This document shows positions 47,807-56,874 of a DNA stretch of 64,000 nt, piece by piece. Each line of letters opens with the position of its first letter. Position 1 is the stretch's first letter. Under the pieces are notes generated by a model that ran no database searches, was not told where the DNA came from, and saw only the letters and a list, made by a program, of their open reading frames with translations. Position numbers and translations under genes: made by a program. The stretch spans positions 158,181 to 222,180 of the forward strand of contig NZ_JAKSYG010000240.1 in the NCBI RefSeq assembly GCF_022829725.1, given 5' to 3'. The DNA is from Methylobacterium sp. E-005 (GTDB lineage: Bacteria > Pseudomonadota > Alphaproteobacteria > Rhizobiales > Beijerinckiaceae).

Positions 47807-48028
47807 TCAGAAATGCTCGGAGGCGGCCTTCACGGCGCAATGGCCGGTCGCGCCGCGCACCGCCAGCCCGACGCCGACCACGAGGGCCAGCAGGCTCAGG
47901 AGCTTGTTCGGCCGGGGCTGCGCCGCCGCCGCCGCGATGCCGAGGCCCAGCGCCACCGAGACGGCCCGCTCCGTGGTGGACAGATTCTGCTGTCCGCTGA
48001 AGATGTCGTGCATCATGTCGTTGGCCAT
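47807..48028 (-). CDS. DUF2892-type small membrane protein
   Basis: The 73-residue protein starts at ATG 48028, nine bases after AGGAGA. NLSTTERAVSVALGLGIAAAA is the conserved DUF2892 (YgaP C-terminal-like) start, and LLSLLALVVGVGLAVRGATGHC is the second hydrophobic segment with its conserved GHC. It is probably an inner-membrane protein with two helices; its function is unknown. A perfect EcfG promoter ends 30 bases upstream. Confidence 0.8.
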   Translation of the reverse strand: MANDMMHDIFSGQQNLSTTERAVSVALGLGIAAAAAQPRPNKLLSLLALVVGVGLAVRGATGHCAVKAASEHF

Positions 48029-48058
48029 GCGTGGTCTCCTGTTGGGAAGTGGCCGGGG

Positions 48059-48083
48059 AACGCGGCATCCGGCGCCCCGTTCC
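48059..48083 (-). promoter_or_regulatory. EcfG-type promoter of the DUF2892 gene
   Basis: Read on the minus strand: GGAAC (48083-48079), 16 bases, CGTT (48062-48059). This is an exact match to the general-stress sigma consensus, 30 bases from the start codon. Confidence 0.75.
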
Positions 48084-48121
48084 CGGCCGAACGGCCGCAG
48101 TGGCAACTCGCCGGCGCCATG

Positions 48122-48150
48122 AAAAAAGCGCGGCCCCGGGGGACCGCGCT
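48122..48150 (-). terminator. Rho-independent terminator of pnp
   Basis: On the minus strand an AGCGCGG-TCC stem pairs with GG-CCGCGCT and is followed by six T residues (48127-48122). It lies 50 bases after the pnp stop codon. Confidence 0.85.
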
Positions 48151-48199
48151 CGTTTCGAACGTCCCGCGTCGGCCGGAGCCGACGCGCACCGCTTGATGC

Positions 48200-50419
48200 T
48201 TACTCGCCCGCCTCGCGGCGGCGCTCGCCGCGGTGGCGGCCGCCCTCGCGGGGCTCGCGCGGCTCGTCGCCACGCTCGGACCGATCAGCGTCGCGCTGGG
48301 CCTTCACCTTCTCGGTGATGTCCTCGCCGCTCTCCTGATCGACGACCTTCATGGACAGGCGGATCTTGCCGCGGTCGTCCTGGCCCAGGAACTTCACCTT
48401 GACCTTGTCGCCTTCCTTGACGACGTCCGTCACCTTGGCGACGCGGTTGGCGGCCAGTTCCGAGATGTGGACGAGGCCGTCCTTGGCGCCGAAGAAGTTC
48501 ACGAAGGCGCCGAACTCCATGCACTTCACGATCGTGCCGTCGTAGATCACGCCGACCTCCGGCTCCGCCACGATCGAGCGGATCCAGTTGTAGGCCGCCT
48601 TGATCGCCTTGCCGTCGGCCGAGGCGATCTTGACGATGCCGGTGTCCTCGATGTTGATCTTGGCGCCGGTCTTCTCGACGATCTCGCGGATCACCTTGCC
48701 GCCGGTGCCGATCACGTCGCGGATCTTGTCGGTCGGGATCTGCATCGTCTCGATGCGCGGCGCGTACTCGCCGAGCTCCGGACGGGCTGCGGTCAGGGCC
48801 TTGGCCATCTCGGCGAGGATGTGGGCGCGCCCGTCCTTCGCCTGGTCGAGGGCGACCCGCATGATCTCCTCGGTGATGCCGGCGATCTTGATGTCCATCT
48901 GGAGCGAGGTCACGCCCTCGTCCGTGCCGGCCACCTTGAAGTCCATGTCGCCGAGGTGATCCTCGTCGCCCAGGATGTCGGACAGCACCGCGAAGCGCTC
49001 ACCCTCGAGGATGAGGCCCATGGCGATACCGGCCACCGGACGGCGCAGGGGCACGCCGGCATCCATCAGCGACAGCGAGCCGCCGCAGACCGAGGCCATC
49101 GAGGACGAGCCGTTGGACTCCGTGATCTCCGACACGACGCGGATCGTGTAGGGGAACTCGTGGGCCGGCGGCAGGACCGGGCGGATCGCCCGCCACGCCA
49201 GCTTGCCGTGGCCGATCTCGCGACGGCCCGGGGAGCCCATGCGGCCGGTCTCGCCCACCGAATAGGGAGGGAAGTTGTAGTGGAGCAGGAAGCGCTCCTT
49301 GTAGGTGCCGTCGAGCGAGTCGATGAACTGCTCGTCCTCGCCGGTGCCGAGGGTGGCGACCACGAGGGCCTGGGTCTCGCCGCGGGTGAACAGCGAGGAG
49401 CCGTGGGCCCGCGGCAGGACGCCGACCTCGGACACGATCGGGCGGACCGTCTTCAGGTCGCGGCCGTCGATGCGGGCGCCGGTGTCGAGCACGTTCCAGC
49501 GCACGACCTTCGACTGGGCCTCCTTGAAGGCGGCCTTGACCTTCTCGGCCGGGTACTTCTCGGCGCCCTCGGGGCAGAGGGCGGCCATCACCTTCGCCTT
49601 CACGGCGTCGACGGCGGCGTAGCGCTCCTGCTTGACGGTCTTGGTGTAGGCGGCGCGCAGCTCGGTCTCGCAGACCTCGAGGACGGCCTTCTCGACGTCG
49701 GCGTTCTCGGGGGCCTTGAAGTCGCGCGGCTCCTTGGCGGCCTTCTCGGCCAGGCGGATGATCGCCTCGATCACCGGCTGGAAGTGCTTGTGGCCGAACA
49801 TCACGGCGCCGAGCATCACGTCCTCGGAGAGCTCCTTGGCCTCCGACTCGACCATCAGCACCGCGTCCTGGGTGCCGGCGACCACGAGGTCGAGGCTGGA
49901 CTCTTCCTTGGTCTCGGTGACCAGCGGGTTCAGCCGGTAGCCGCCGTTGATGTAGCCGACGCGGGCGCCGCCGATCGGGCCCATGAACGGCACGCCCGAC
50001 AGGGTCAGGGCCGCGGAGGCCGCGACCATCGCGACGATGTCGGGATCGTTCTCGAGGTCGTGGGTCAGGACGGTGACGACGACCTGGGTGTCGTTGCGCC
50101 AGCCCTCGACGAAGAGGGGGCGGATCGGGCGGTCGATCAGGCGGGAGACCAGGGTCTCCTTCTCGGAGGGACGACCCTCGCGCTTGAAGTAGCCGCCCGG
50201 GATCCGGCCGGCCGCGTAGGCCCGCTCCTGGTAGTTCACGGTGAGCGGCATGAAGTCGATGCCGGGCTTCGGCTCCTTCGTGGCGACCACGGTGGCGAGC
50301 ACCGAGGTCTCGCCGTAGGTTGCGACCACGGCGCCGTCGGCCTGCCGGGCGACCTTGCCGGTCTCGAGGACGAGCTTGCGGTCGCCCCACATCAGCTCTT
50401 CGCGTTGAACGTCGAACAT
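48200..50419 (-). CDS. pnp: Polyribonucleotide nucleotidyltransferase (PNPase)
   Basis: The protein has 739 residues from ATG at 50419. Two RNase PH domains (for example AYAAGRIPGGYFKREGRPSEKE and the catalytic region ESNGSSSMASVCGGSLSLMDAGVP) are followed by a KH domain (IGTGGKVIREIVEKTGAKINIED) and an S1 domain (GAFVNFFGAKDGLVHISELA). The C-terminal tail is Arg/Glu-rich. It degrades RNA 3'-5' by phosphorolysis. It is downstream of rpsO with a stable hairpin between, the usual arrangement in proteobacteria, where PNPase controls its own mRNA. Confidence 0.97.
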   Translation of the reverse strand: MFDVQREELMWGDRKLVLETGKVARQADGAVVATYGETSVLATVVATKEPKPGIDFMPLTVNYQERAYAAGRIPGGYFKREGRPSEKETLVSRLIDRPIRPLFVEGWRNDTQVVVTVLTHDLENDPDIVAMVAASAALTLSGVPFMGPIGGARVGYINGGYRLNPLVTETKEESSLDLVVAGTQDAVLMVESEAKELSEDVMLGAVMFGHKHFQPVIEAIIRLAEKAAKEPRDFKAPENADVEKAVLEVCETELRAAYTKTVKQERYAAVDAVKAKVMAALCPEGAEKYPAEKVKAAFKEAQSKVVRWNVLDTGARIDGRDLKTVRPIVSEVGVLPRAHGSSLFTRGETQALVVATLGTGEDEQFIDSLDGTYKERFLLHYNFPPYSVGETGRMGSPGRREIGHGKLAWRAIRPVLPPAHEFPYTIRVVSEITESNGSSSMASVCGGSLSLMDAGVPLRRPVAGIAMGLILEGERFAVLSDILGDEDHLGDMDFKVAGTDEGVTSLQMDIKIAGITEEIMRVALDQAKDGRAHILAEMAKALTAARPELGEYAPRIETMQIPTDKIRDVIGTGGKVIREIVEKTGAKINIEDTGIVKIASADGKAIKAAYNWIRSIVAEPEVGVIYDGTIVKCMEFGAFVNFFGAKDGLVHISELAANRVAKVTDVVKEGDKVKVKFLGQDDRGKIRLSMKVVDQESGEDITEKVKAQRDADRSERGDEPREPREGGRHRGERRREAGE

Positions 50420-50582
50420 TCTATCTCTTCCTTGCCTGCGGCGGGCGTTGGCCCGGCGCCGCCGGGGGCAAGACGGCGAGACACTTCCCGGATGAAGTGT
50501 CTCGCGATCCTGCCCCGATGCCGACGCCTCGAAGCGGCCCGCTTGCCGGGCGGCCGGACCCATTCCGACAACCCGCGTGGTG

Positions 50583-50614
50583 AAACGCGGCCCCGGGCCG
50601 GGCCCGGAACCGCG
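50583..50614 (-). terminator. Hairpin/terminator between rpsO and pnp
   Basis: On the minus strand a 12-bp stem (50614-50603 with 50597-50586, containing two G-U pairs) with a five-base loop is followed by TTT. It corresponds in position to the rpsO terminator of other proteobacteria and probably allows partial readthrough into pnp. Confidence 0.7.
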
Positions 50615-50624
50615 CGAAATGGCC

Positions 50625-50894
50625 TTAGCGGCGGATGCCGAGACGCTCGATGAGGGCGCGGTAGCGGGCCTCGTCCTTGCGCTTGACGTAGTCGAGCAGC
50701 GAGCGGCGCTGCGACACCAGCTTCAGGAGGCCGCGCCGGGAATGGTTGTCCTTGGCGTGGGTCTTGAAATGGCCGGTGAGGTTGGTGATCCGCTCGGTGA
50801 GGATCGCCACCTGGACCTCGGGGGAGCCGGTGTCCTTGGCGTCCTTGCGGTGTTCCTTGATGAGCGCGGTCTTGCGCTCTGCCGTGATCGACAT
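50625..50894 (-). CDS. rpsO: 30S ribosomal protein S15
   Basis: The 89-residue protein is of exact family length. TGSPEVQVAILTERITNLTGHFKTHAKDNHSRRGLLKLVSQRRSLLDYVKRKD is the conserved core that binds 16S rRNA and contacts S6/S18. It is followed by the hairpin and pnp. The upstream gene is a divergent membrane protein in place of truB, which often precedes rpsO. Confidence 0.97.
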   Translation of the reverse strand: MSITAERKTALIKEHRKDAKDTGSPEVQVAILTERITNLTGHFKTHAKDNHSRRGLLKLVSQRRSLLDYVKRKDEARYRALIERLGIRR

Positions 50895-51208
50895 CGCATG
50901 CCTTTCGGGTTGTGCTGATCGGATGCGGCGCCCCGTCTCGGGCGCGCGCGGGCTCGGCGTTCGGCCGGTGCCGGGATGTCGTCCAGCACGGTCACAGCGC
51001 CAAGCGGCTCAAGCCCCGCCCGGAAACCCCGGGCGAGGCCGCGCGATCCATACACGAAACCGGGGGCATTGCCAGCCCCGGGCCCCGGGGCGGGCGATCC
51101 GCTGACAGTCGGTCGCACACCCTCGGTCGTTCTATCTCGGGGGCTTTCCCGAGGAAACGGTTAACGCCCCGGTGCTAAGCGGGAGCACGCACGAAACGCG
51201 GCCTGGCG
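50895..51208. promoter_or_regulatory. Divergent upstream region of rpsO
   Basis: These 314 bases have no gene. The part adjacent to rpsO should contain its promoter and leader, where S15 autoregulation would act in other bacteria; I cannot confirm a pseudoknot by eye. The right part must hold the promoter of the large membrane protein gene. Confidence 0.4.
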
Positions 51209-53209
51209 ATGAACGGCACCCTTTCGGATGCGTGCGGTGTCCTGCTCGCGGCGCTGCTCGGCGTTCCCCTCGTCCTCCTGCCGGGCTACGCGCTGGGCAC
51301 GATCACCGGCGTGCTCGACATCCGGACGTTGCCGCCGGGCCGGCGCGCCCTGTGCGCGGCCCTCCTGGGCATCGCGCTCCTGCCCGCCCTCGACGCCCTG
51401 CTGATCCTGGCGGCCGGTGTCCCCGTGGCGGCCCTGGCGAACGGGGCCCTCGGGCTCGCCGCCCTGCGCCCGGCGCTCCGGGACCTGCGCGGCCCGCTCG
51501 ACCGGCCGGCCCTGGCGCTCGGCGCGCTCTGGCTCGGGATCGTGACCTATGCGCTGATCGATATCGACACCGGCGCCGCCCTCCACCAGCCGCTCACGGT
51601 CATCGACCTCGTCAAGCACGCGGCCCTGACCCGGGCGATCGTCGAGCACGGCCTGCCGCCCGTGGACCCGTTCTTCGCCCGTCCGGAGCGGGCCGGGTAC
51701 TACTATTACTTCTACACGCTGACCGCTCTGGTGGACTGGGCCGGGGGGCGGCTGGTCGACGGGCGCACCGCCTTCGCGGGGCTCGCCGCCTGGACCGGGA
51801 TCGCGCTCCTCGGCCTGCTGGACCGGCTGCTCGCCGCCACCGGCCTCGTGCGGGACGTCCCACCCCGGCTGCTGCGCCGGGTGATGCTCGTGCTGCTGCC
51901 GGCAGGCGGCTTGGATATCCTCCTCGTCCTCCTGTACCGGGCCACGACGGGGCTCTGGCTTCCGATCCCGGAATGGCTGAACGAGCAGAACGTCAATTGG
52001 CCGGCCTCCCTGGTCTGGGTGCCCCATCACGTGGCCGCCGCGATGGCAGGCTGGCTCGGCCTGCTGGTACTGGCCGAGCTTGCCGACCGGACGCAGCCGG
52101 ACCGGCGGGCGGAGCTTGCCGGCATCCTCACGGCGGGGACGGCCTTCGCGGCCTGCGTTGGTCTCTCGATCTGGGTCTGCCTGGGCATGGTCGTGGCGGC
52201 TGCCCTCTGGCTCGCCCTGCTCGGATTCGAGCGACGCGGACGCGACGCGGCCCGGCTTGGCACGGCCGGGCTGATCAGCCTCGTCCTGGGGGCGCCCTAC
52301 CTGCTCAGCGTCGTGGCGAACCGGTCCGATACCGGCAGCCCGATTCAATTCGGGATCCGGCGCTTCGGCCCCCTGGAGCGGCTCTACGACGAACCGATGC
52401 TCAGCCTGCTCGAGGTCGTCCTGCTGCCCGTGAACTATTACGTCGCACTCGGAATCTTCGCGGGAGGCGCACTCCTGTTCTGGCGGGTCGTCCCACGCCG
52501 GGAGGCCCATGCCCGCGAGGCGGGGCGCCTGCTGACGCTGGGCACGGCGGTCAGCCTGCTGCTGGGCGGGTTCCTGCGCTCGGCGATCATCAACAACGAT
52601 CTCGGCAGCCGCGTGATCCTGATCGCGCAGGTCGCGACGTTCGTCTGGACCGCCGTGGCCCTGACGCGAACGGCTGCCCGCACGCGGTTCAGGCTCGCAG
52701 GGTCCCTCGGCGCGCTGCTGATCCTCGGATACGCGACCACGCTCTACGGCTTCGGCGGGATGCGCGCCTATCCCGCCGCCCACCACCCGACATTCCTCTT
52801 CTTCAACGGGCGCCCGGATATCGATCGCGCCGTGCGGGCGGCCTACGGCTGGGCCGGCACGCACCTGCCCCGGGATCTGATCCTGCAAGCCGCGCCGAGC
52901 GCGCCACGGGTGTTCGATTTCGGGCTCTACGGGGTGCAGCCGGTGGCCGTCGCCGACCATGAGGCGCGCCTGTTCGGTGCGGCACCGGAGGCGGTGGCGG
53001 CGCGGCTCGCCGCGGTCGCGCCGATCTTCGACGCGAGCCTGACCGGCGCGGAGGTCCGCCGCCGGGCGACCGAGGCCGGGATCGGCGCCCTGGTGGTCAC
53101 CGAGGCGGATGTGCCCTGGGGCGAGCCCGGTTCCTGGGTCTGGCGTACGCGGACCCTCTACGCGGACCCGCATGTGCGGATCCTGCGCGTCGAGGATCTC
53201 GATGACTGA
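51209..53209 (+). CDS. Large multi-pass membrane protein, possible GT-C-like fold
   Basis: The 666-residue protein has about 12 membrane helices in the first 520 residues, followed by a soluble C-terminal domain (about 530-666). DLVKHAALTRAIVEHGLPPVDPFFARPERAGYYYYFYTLTALV in an early loop resembles the acidic and aromatic first periplasmic loops of GT-C glycosyltransferases and DUF2298 proteins. It could transfer a sugar from a lipid-linked donor, but no catalytic motif is certain. The next gene overlaps its 3' end by eight bases, so the two probably work together. Confidence 0.65.
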   Translation: MNGTLSDACGVLLAALLGVPLVLLPGYALGTITGVLDIRTLPPGRRALCAALLGIALLPALDALLILAAGVPVAALANGALGLAALRPALRDLRGPLDRPALALGALWLGIVTYALIDIDTGAALHQPLTVIDLVKHAALTRAIVEHGLPPVDPFFARPERAGYYYYFYTLTALVDWAGGRLVDGRTAFAGLAAWTGIALLGLLDRLLAATGLVRDVPPRLLRRVMLVLLPAGGLDILLVLLYRATTGLWLPIPEWLNEQNVNWPASLVWVPHHVAAAMAGWLGLLVLAELADRTQPDRRAELAGILTAGTAFAACVGLSIWVCLGMVVAAALWLALLGFERRGRDAARLGTAGLISLVLGAPYLLSVVANRSDTGSPIQFGIRRFGPLERLYDEPMLSLLEVVLLPVNYYVALGIFAGGALLFWRVVPRREAHAREAGRLLTLGTAVSLLLGGFLRSAIINNDLGSRVILIAQVATFVWTAVALTRTAARTRFRLAGSLGALLILGYATTLYGFGGMRAYPAAHHPTFLFFNGRPDIDRAVRAAYGWAGTHLPRDLILQAAPSAPRVFDFGLYGVQPVAVADHEARLFGAAPEAVAARLAAVAPIFDASLTGAEVRRRATEAGIGALVVTEADVPWGEPGSWVWRTRTLYADPHVRILRVEDLDD

Positions 53210-53876
53210 TCGTTGTCCTTCCCGGGCCGGACGGGCCCGGCGCTGGATCGGCGCCCAGACGCTGCTGCATGCGGGGGCCCTCGCCATCGGCCTCGGCACC
53301 TTCGTGCTGCTGTTCCAGACAGACCTCTGGTCCGGCGTGACGATCCTGTTCTACCGCGGCCTTCTCCTGCTGGTCGTGGGCTTCCTGATCACGCTGGCGG
53401 CGACCGTTGCGCTCTCCGGCCTCGGCCGCGGCTGGGGGCTGCGGCGGCGCGACGCCCTCGGGGCCTGCATCCTGTCGCTGTCGCTGAACCTGAGCGGCTT
53501 CGTGATCCTGCCCGTCACGGTCGACCGCTCGGTCAGCGTGTTCCTGCTCGGGCAGATGGCGGCGCATCCCGACGAGAGCTTCGACGCGGATCGCGCCCGG
53601 GCGGTGTTCGACGCGGTCTATCTCGGCACGTTCCGCCAGATGGAGCGGCGTCTGGCCGAGCAGACGGCCTCGGGCAACGTGGCGCCGACCGCGGACGGCT
53701 ACGTGATCACGCCGCAGGGCCGCGCCTTCATCCGCTTCGCCGGTGTGGTCGCCACGATCTTCCGGACCGATACCCGGCTGATCGCGGGGGCGTCGGCCCC
53801 GGCGGCGCCCGCGCCGACCCTGAGCCTGCACCGGGAGCGGCCGGAACAGGGGCTCGACGTGGAACGCGGGAGGTGA
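53202..53876 (+). CDS. Membrane protein of unknown function coupled to the upstream gene
   Basis: The 224-residue protein starts at ATG 53202, inside the 3' end of the preceding gene (eight-base overlap). Three hydrophobic segments lie in the first 110 residues (TLLHAGALAIGLGTFVLLF, ILFYRGLLLLVVGFLITLAATVAL, and ACILSLSLNLSGFVILPVTV). A soluble part has RSVSVFLLGQMAAHPDESFDADRARAVFDAVYLGTFRQMERRLAEQ and YVITPQGRAFI. The latter resembles a winged-helix-like ending seen in some uncharacterised polysaccharide membrane proteins. Function unknown. Confidence 0.6.
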   Translation: MTDRCPSRAGRARRWIGAQTLLHAGALAIGLGTFVLLFQTDLWSGVTILFYRGLLLLVVGFLITLAATVALSGLGRGWGLRRRDALGACILSLSLNLSGFVILPVTVDRSVSVFLLGQMAAHPDESFDADRARAVFDAVYLGTFRQMERRLAEQTASGNVAPTADGYVITPQGRAFIRFAGVVATIFRTDTRLIAGASAPAAPAPTLSLHRERPEQGLDVERGR

Positions 53877-53973
53877 TCCATTCCGCGCACCGCCGGGGTG
53901 ACGAGCCCCGGACAGGCTTCGCGGCGCGCCTCTTGCCCTGCCGTCTGTCGGGCGATCAGGGAGCACGCGCGGG

Positions 53974-55368
53974 ATGGGAGAATCGGCGGTGACCACGGGT
54001 GCCGACGGGGCGTCCGGGCAGGACCAGACCCTCGCCCGGAGCCTCACCGCCCCGGGCCTCGTCGCCATCGGGCTCGGCGCCACGATCGGCGCGGGCATCT
54101 TCGTGCTCACCGGGACGGCGGCGGCGCAATATGCCGGGCCGGCGCTCAGCCTGTCCTTCGTCCTCGGCGGGATCGCCTGCGGCTTCGTCGGCCTGTGCTA
54201 CGCCGAGCTGGCGGCCATGATCCCGGAGGCCGGTTCCACCTACACCTACACCCGCGCGAGCCTGGGCCGGTTTCCCGCCTGGATCATCGGCTGGGACCTC
54301 GTCCTCGAATTCGCCGTCGCGGCCGCCACGGTGGCGGTGGGATGGTCGGGCTACGCGCAGTCGCTCGCGGCGGATTTCGGCCTGCGCCTGCCGCCGGCGC
54401 TCGCCGGGGCGCCGGGCGATGGCGGGATCGTCAACCTGCCGGCCGTCGCCATCGTGCTGCTGCTCACAGCCCTGCTGACCCGCGCCACACGGGAGGCCGC
54501 CCTGGTGAACGGGCTGCTGGTCGCCTGCAAGGTCGCGATCATCCTGGCCTTCGTGGGTGTCGGCGCCGTCCATCTCCGACCGGAACTCTGGCACCCCTTC
54601 ATCCCGGACAATGCCGGACCCTTCGGGGCTTATGGCTGGAGCGGCGTCTTCCGCGGGGCCGCGGTGGTGTTCTTCGCCTTCGTGGGGTTCGAGACGGTGG
54701 CGACCGCCGCGGGCGAGTGCCGGGCACCCCAGCGCGACGCGCCGACGGGGCTGATCGGATCACTCCTGATCACCACCGTGCTGTACGTGGCCATGGCGGC
54801 CGTGCTCACCGGCCTCGTGCCCTACCGCGACCTCGACGTCGCCGATCCGGTGGCCAAGGCGGTCGACGCCATCGGGCTCTCGGCCTTCGCGACCGTGATC
54901 AAGATCGGCGCCCTGATCGGCTTGACCACCTCGGCGCTGACCGCCCTCTACGGGCAGGGCCGAATCTTCTTCGCCATGGCCCGCGACGGGTTCCTTCCAA
55001 ACGTCTTCTGCCGGGTCCATCCGGTGACGCGGGCGCCCGCCGCCAGCCAGACTGTGATCGGCCTGTTCACCGCCGCGGTGGCGGGCCTCGTGCCGATCGA
55101 CATCCTGGGCGAGATCGTGAGCATCGGCACGCTGCTCGCCTTCTGCCTCGTCTGCGCGACGGTGCTGATCCTGCGCCGCACGGATCCGGCCCGGCCGCGC
55201 CCGTTCCGGGTTCCGGCGGCGCCGCTCACCGCCGGACTCGGTATCCTGTCCTGCCTGGTGCTGATGGCCTCGCTGCCGGCCGAGACCTGGATCCGCCTCG
55301 CGCTCTGGCTGGCGATCGGGCTCGCGATCTACGCCGGCTACGGCCGGCGCCATGCCCGGATCAGCTGA
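53974..55368 (+). CDS. APC family amino acid permease
   Basis: The 464-residue protein has about 12 membrane helices. The helix-1 motif IGLGATIGAGIFVLTGTAA is the unwound substrate-binding GxGxxIGxGIF of the APC superfamily. ELAAMIPEAGSTYTYTRASLGRFPAWIIGWDL, VVFFAFVGFETVATAAGECRAPQRDAPTGLI and the cationic-amino-acid-transporter-like helix 8 are conserved. It imports amino acids, probably cationic ones. The first half contains the usual second-helix Gly pattern. It converges with flgC with an eight-base overlap. Confidence 0.9.
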   Translation: MGESAVTTGADGASGQDQTLARSLTAPGLVAIGLGATIGAGIFVLTGTAAAQYAGPALSLSFVLGGIACGFVGLCYAELAAMIPEAGSTYTYTRASLGRFPAWIIGWDLVLEFAVAAATVAVGWSGYAQSLAADFGLRLPPALAGAPGDGGIVNLPAVAIVLLLTALLTRATREAALVNGLLVACKVAIILAFVGVGAVHLRPELWHPFIPDNAGPFGAYGWSGVFRGAAVVFFAFVGFETVATAAGECRAPQRDAPTGLIGSLLITTVLYVAMAAVLTGLVPYRDLDVADPVAKAVDAIGLSAFATVIKIGALIGLTTSALTALYGQGRIFFAMARDGFLPNVFCRVHPVTRAPAASQTVIGLFTAAVAGLVPIDILGEIVSIGTLLAFCLVCATVLILRRTDPARPRPFRVPAAPLTAGLGILSCLVLMASLPAETWIRLALWLAIGLAIYAGYGRRHARIS

Positions 55369-55771
55369 GGAGGTCGAGGGTCGCCCGGCTCAGCGAGTCG
55401 AGGATGCCCGAGACGCTGAGGTTGGCCTCATAGTTCCGGACGACCGTCTGCAGGTCGGCCGACTCTCGGGCAGCGTTCACGTTCGGCAACTGGACATAGC
55501 CCCGGCGGTCGGCGGCGACGTTCGACGGGTCGTAGCGGCTGCGGTACGCGCCGGTGTCGCGCACGATGCGGCCCACCGGGTCGCGCGGATCGTCAGGGAC
55601 CACGGGGGCGAACACCGCGATCTTGCGGGTGTAGGGCGCGCCGCCCGGCGTCTCGGATGCGGAATCGGCGTTGGCGAGGTTTTCCGAGATCGCCCGGATC
55701 CGCCCACCCTGAACCTGCCGGCCCGCGGCCAGGACGTCGGACGCCGCATGGAGGGCGCTGGTATCCGGCAT
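55361..55771 (-). CDS. flgC: Flagellar basal-body rod protein FlgC
   Basis: The 136-residue protein matches FlgC length. The N-terminal GGRIRAISENLANADSASETPGGAPYTRKI holds the family's ANA/NxxT region. ADRRGYVQLPNVNAARESADLQTVVRNYEANLSVSGILDSLSRATLDLL is the C-terminal rod signature. It forms part of the proximal flagellar rod. No other flagellar gene is in the window, so this copy is isolated; it could be a paralogue or a dispersed flagellar gene. Confidence 0.85.
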   Translation of the reverse strand: MPDTSALHAASDVLAAGRQVQGGRIRAISENLANADSASETPGGAPYTRKIAVFAPVVPDDPRDPVGRIVRDTGAYRSRYDPSNVAADRRGYVQLPNVNAARESADLQTVVRNYEANLSVSGILDSLSRATLDLLS

Positions 55772-55842
55772 GCGCGGGGCCTCGTCGGCAGCGGGAAGGA
55801 TAGGAATGATCCTCCCTGGAACAGGCTTAATGGCGGGTTAAA

Positions 55843-56392
55843 CCATACCCCGCGACCGCCCGACCCGTCCTGTCAGCGCATCGATCGCCGTCTCGATCGG
55901 CCTGGAGAACGTGTGGGAGCCGATCGGGCATTCCTCAAACTCGGCGTCCGTTCAGAACCTTGCCGCGGCCTCGTCGCGCGCGTGAACGAGGATGGCACGT
56001 ACCCCGATCGTCTCGGACGCAGCGATGATCCGCAGCAGGGAATCGCGGACCAGATCCTGCCCGAGACCGGTCCCGCGATAGCGCAGATCGCGCGCCAAGC
56101 GTCCGATGATCGCGACCGGGACTTGGTTCGGCATGCCCCGGGGGGCGCTTCATCTTACCCGGCAGCGCACCGCCGACCACGCTGCCGCTGGCGATGCAGT
56201 CATAGCCAACCCCGTCGCCGCCCTCGCAGACCAGGTAGGTGCGGGCCGTCCGCCCCTCGCTGACGCCTGCCTGCCTCGGATCCAGTCGTTGAGCGCTGGC
56301 TGCCCGCAATCAAAGCTGTCGAGGCGATGGCCGGCGGCGAGATGAGCGGGCGCCTTCGACCTGCCCTTGTCGACGGCCCGCGGGCCCGTCAC
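55843..56392 (-). pseudogene. GNAT acetyltransferase toxin (TacT-like), degraded
   Basis: A GNAT protein of the DUF1778-linked toxin type can be pieced together from three segments: HRLDSFDCGQPALNDWIRG (frame one), SEGRTARTYLVCEGGDGVGYDCIASGSVV (frame two), and VPVAIIGRLARDLRYRGTGLGQ then IIAASETIGVRAILVHARDEAA (back in frame one). A stop codon follows ARF, yet recognisable sequence (EECPIGSHTFSRPIETAIDAL) continues after it. Two compensating frameshifts plus a nonsense codon make it inactive as read. The start (GTG 56392) overlaps the antitoxin stop as GTGA. One frameshift lies in a C6/G4 run and could be a sequencing error. Confidence 0.78.
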
Positions 56393-56697
56393 GCCTCCCA
56401 CGGCGGGCGCCGCTTCATCAGTGCCCCGAGGCGCCCCCCGGCGGGACGCGGATTGTCGAGCGCGTGCGTGAAGGCGTCGTGCTGGTCAGGGGTCAGCACG
56501 AAGAGCCGCTGATCAAGGAACACGTTGGTGGCGTGCCGGCGCGCCGTCTCGATCATGACCTCGGTGCGCGTCTTTCCGACGATCGAGGTGGCTGCATCGA
56601 TCAGGTCGCGGGTCTCCGTCTCGACCCGCAGGTTGATGGTGGAACCGCGGCGCACCGGATCCTGCCGCGCCGCGGGGCGTTCCGTGACATCCGTCAT
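56389..56697 (-). CDS. DUF1778 antitoxin (TacA-like)
   Basis: The 102-residue protein starts at ATG 56697. The ribbon-helix-helix N-terminus STINLRVETETRDLIDAATSIVGKTRTEVMIETARRHATN is the DUF1778 domain. The C-terminal VFLDQRLFVLTPDQHDAFTHALDNPRPAGGRLGALMKRRPPWE is the toxin-neutralising tail that docks on the GNAT partner. Such proteins repress their own operon and block acetylation of aminoacyl-tRNA by the toxin. It appears intact, whereas the toxin is broken. Confidence 0.88.
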   Translation of the reverse strand: MTDVTERPAARQDPVRRGSTINLRVETETRDLIDAATSIVGKTRTEVMIETARRHATNVFLDQRLFVLTPDQHDAFTHALDNPRPAGGRLGALMKRRPPWEA

Positions 56698-56874
56698 GAT
56701 CGCTCGCGTCCTGTCCGGGTCATCGCGCCGGGACGCGACCCATGCAGAAAGACAAGCGGTATACACGGCGTCAGCACAGCACGGCGGCGCGCACGGACAC
56801 CGATCACGGAATGCTGTCCGGCTGTGCGGATGTCAGCAAGAGCGACGGCGTGGCCTCACGTCCGAGAGCGAAAG

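Noticed and set aside
48233..50653. Very long plus-strand frame (806 codons) opposite pnp
   Set aside because: It is the antisense of a clear PNPase gene. Its translation is His/Asp/Gly/Leu-rich low-complexity sequence typical of GC-rich shadow frames.
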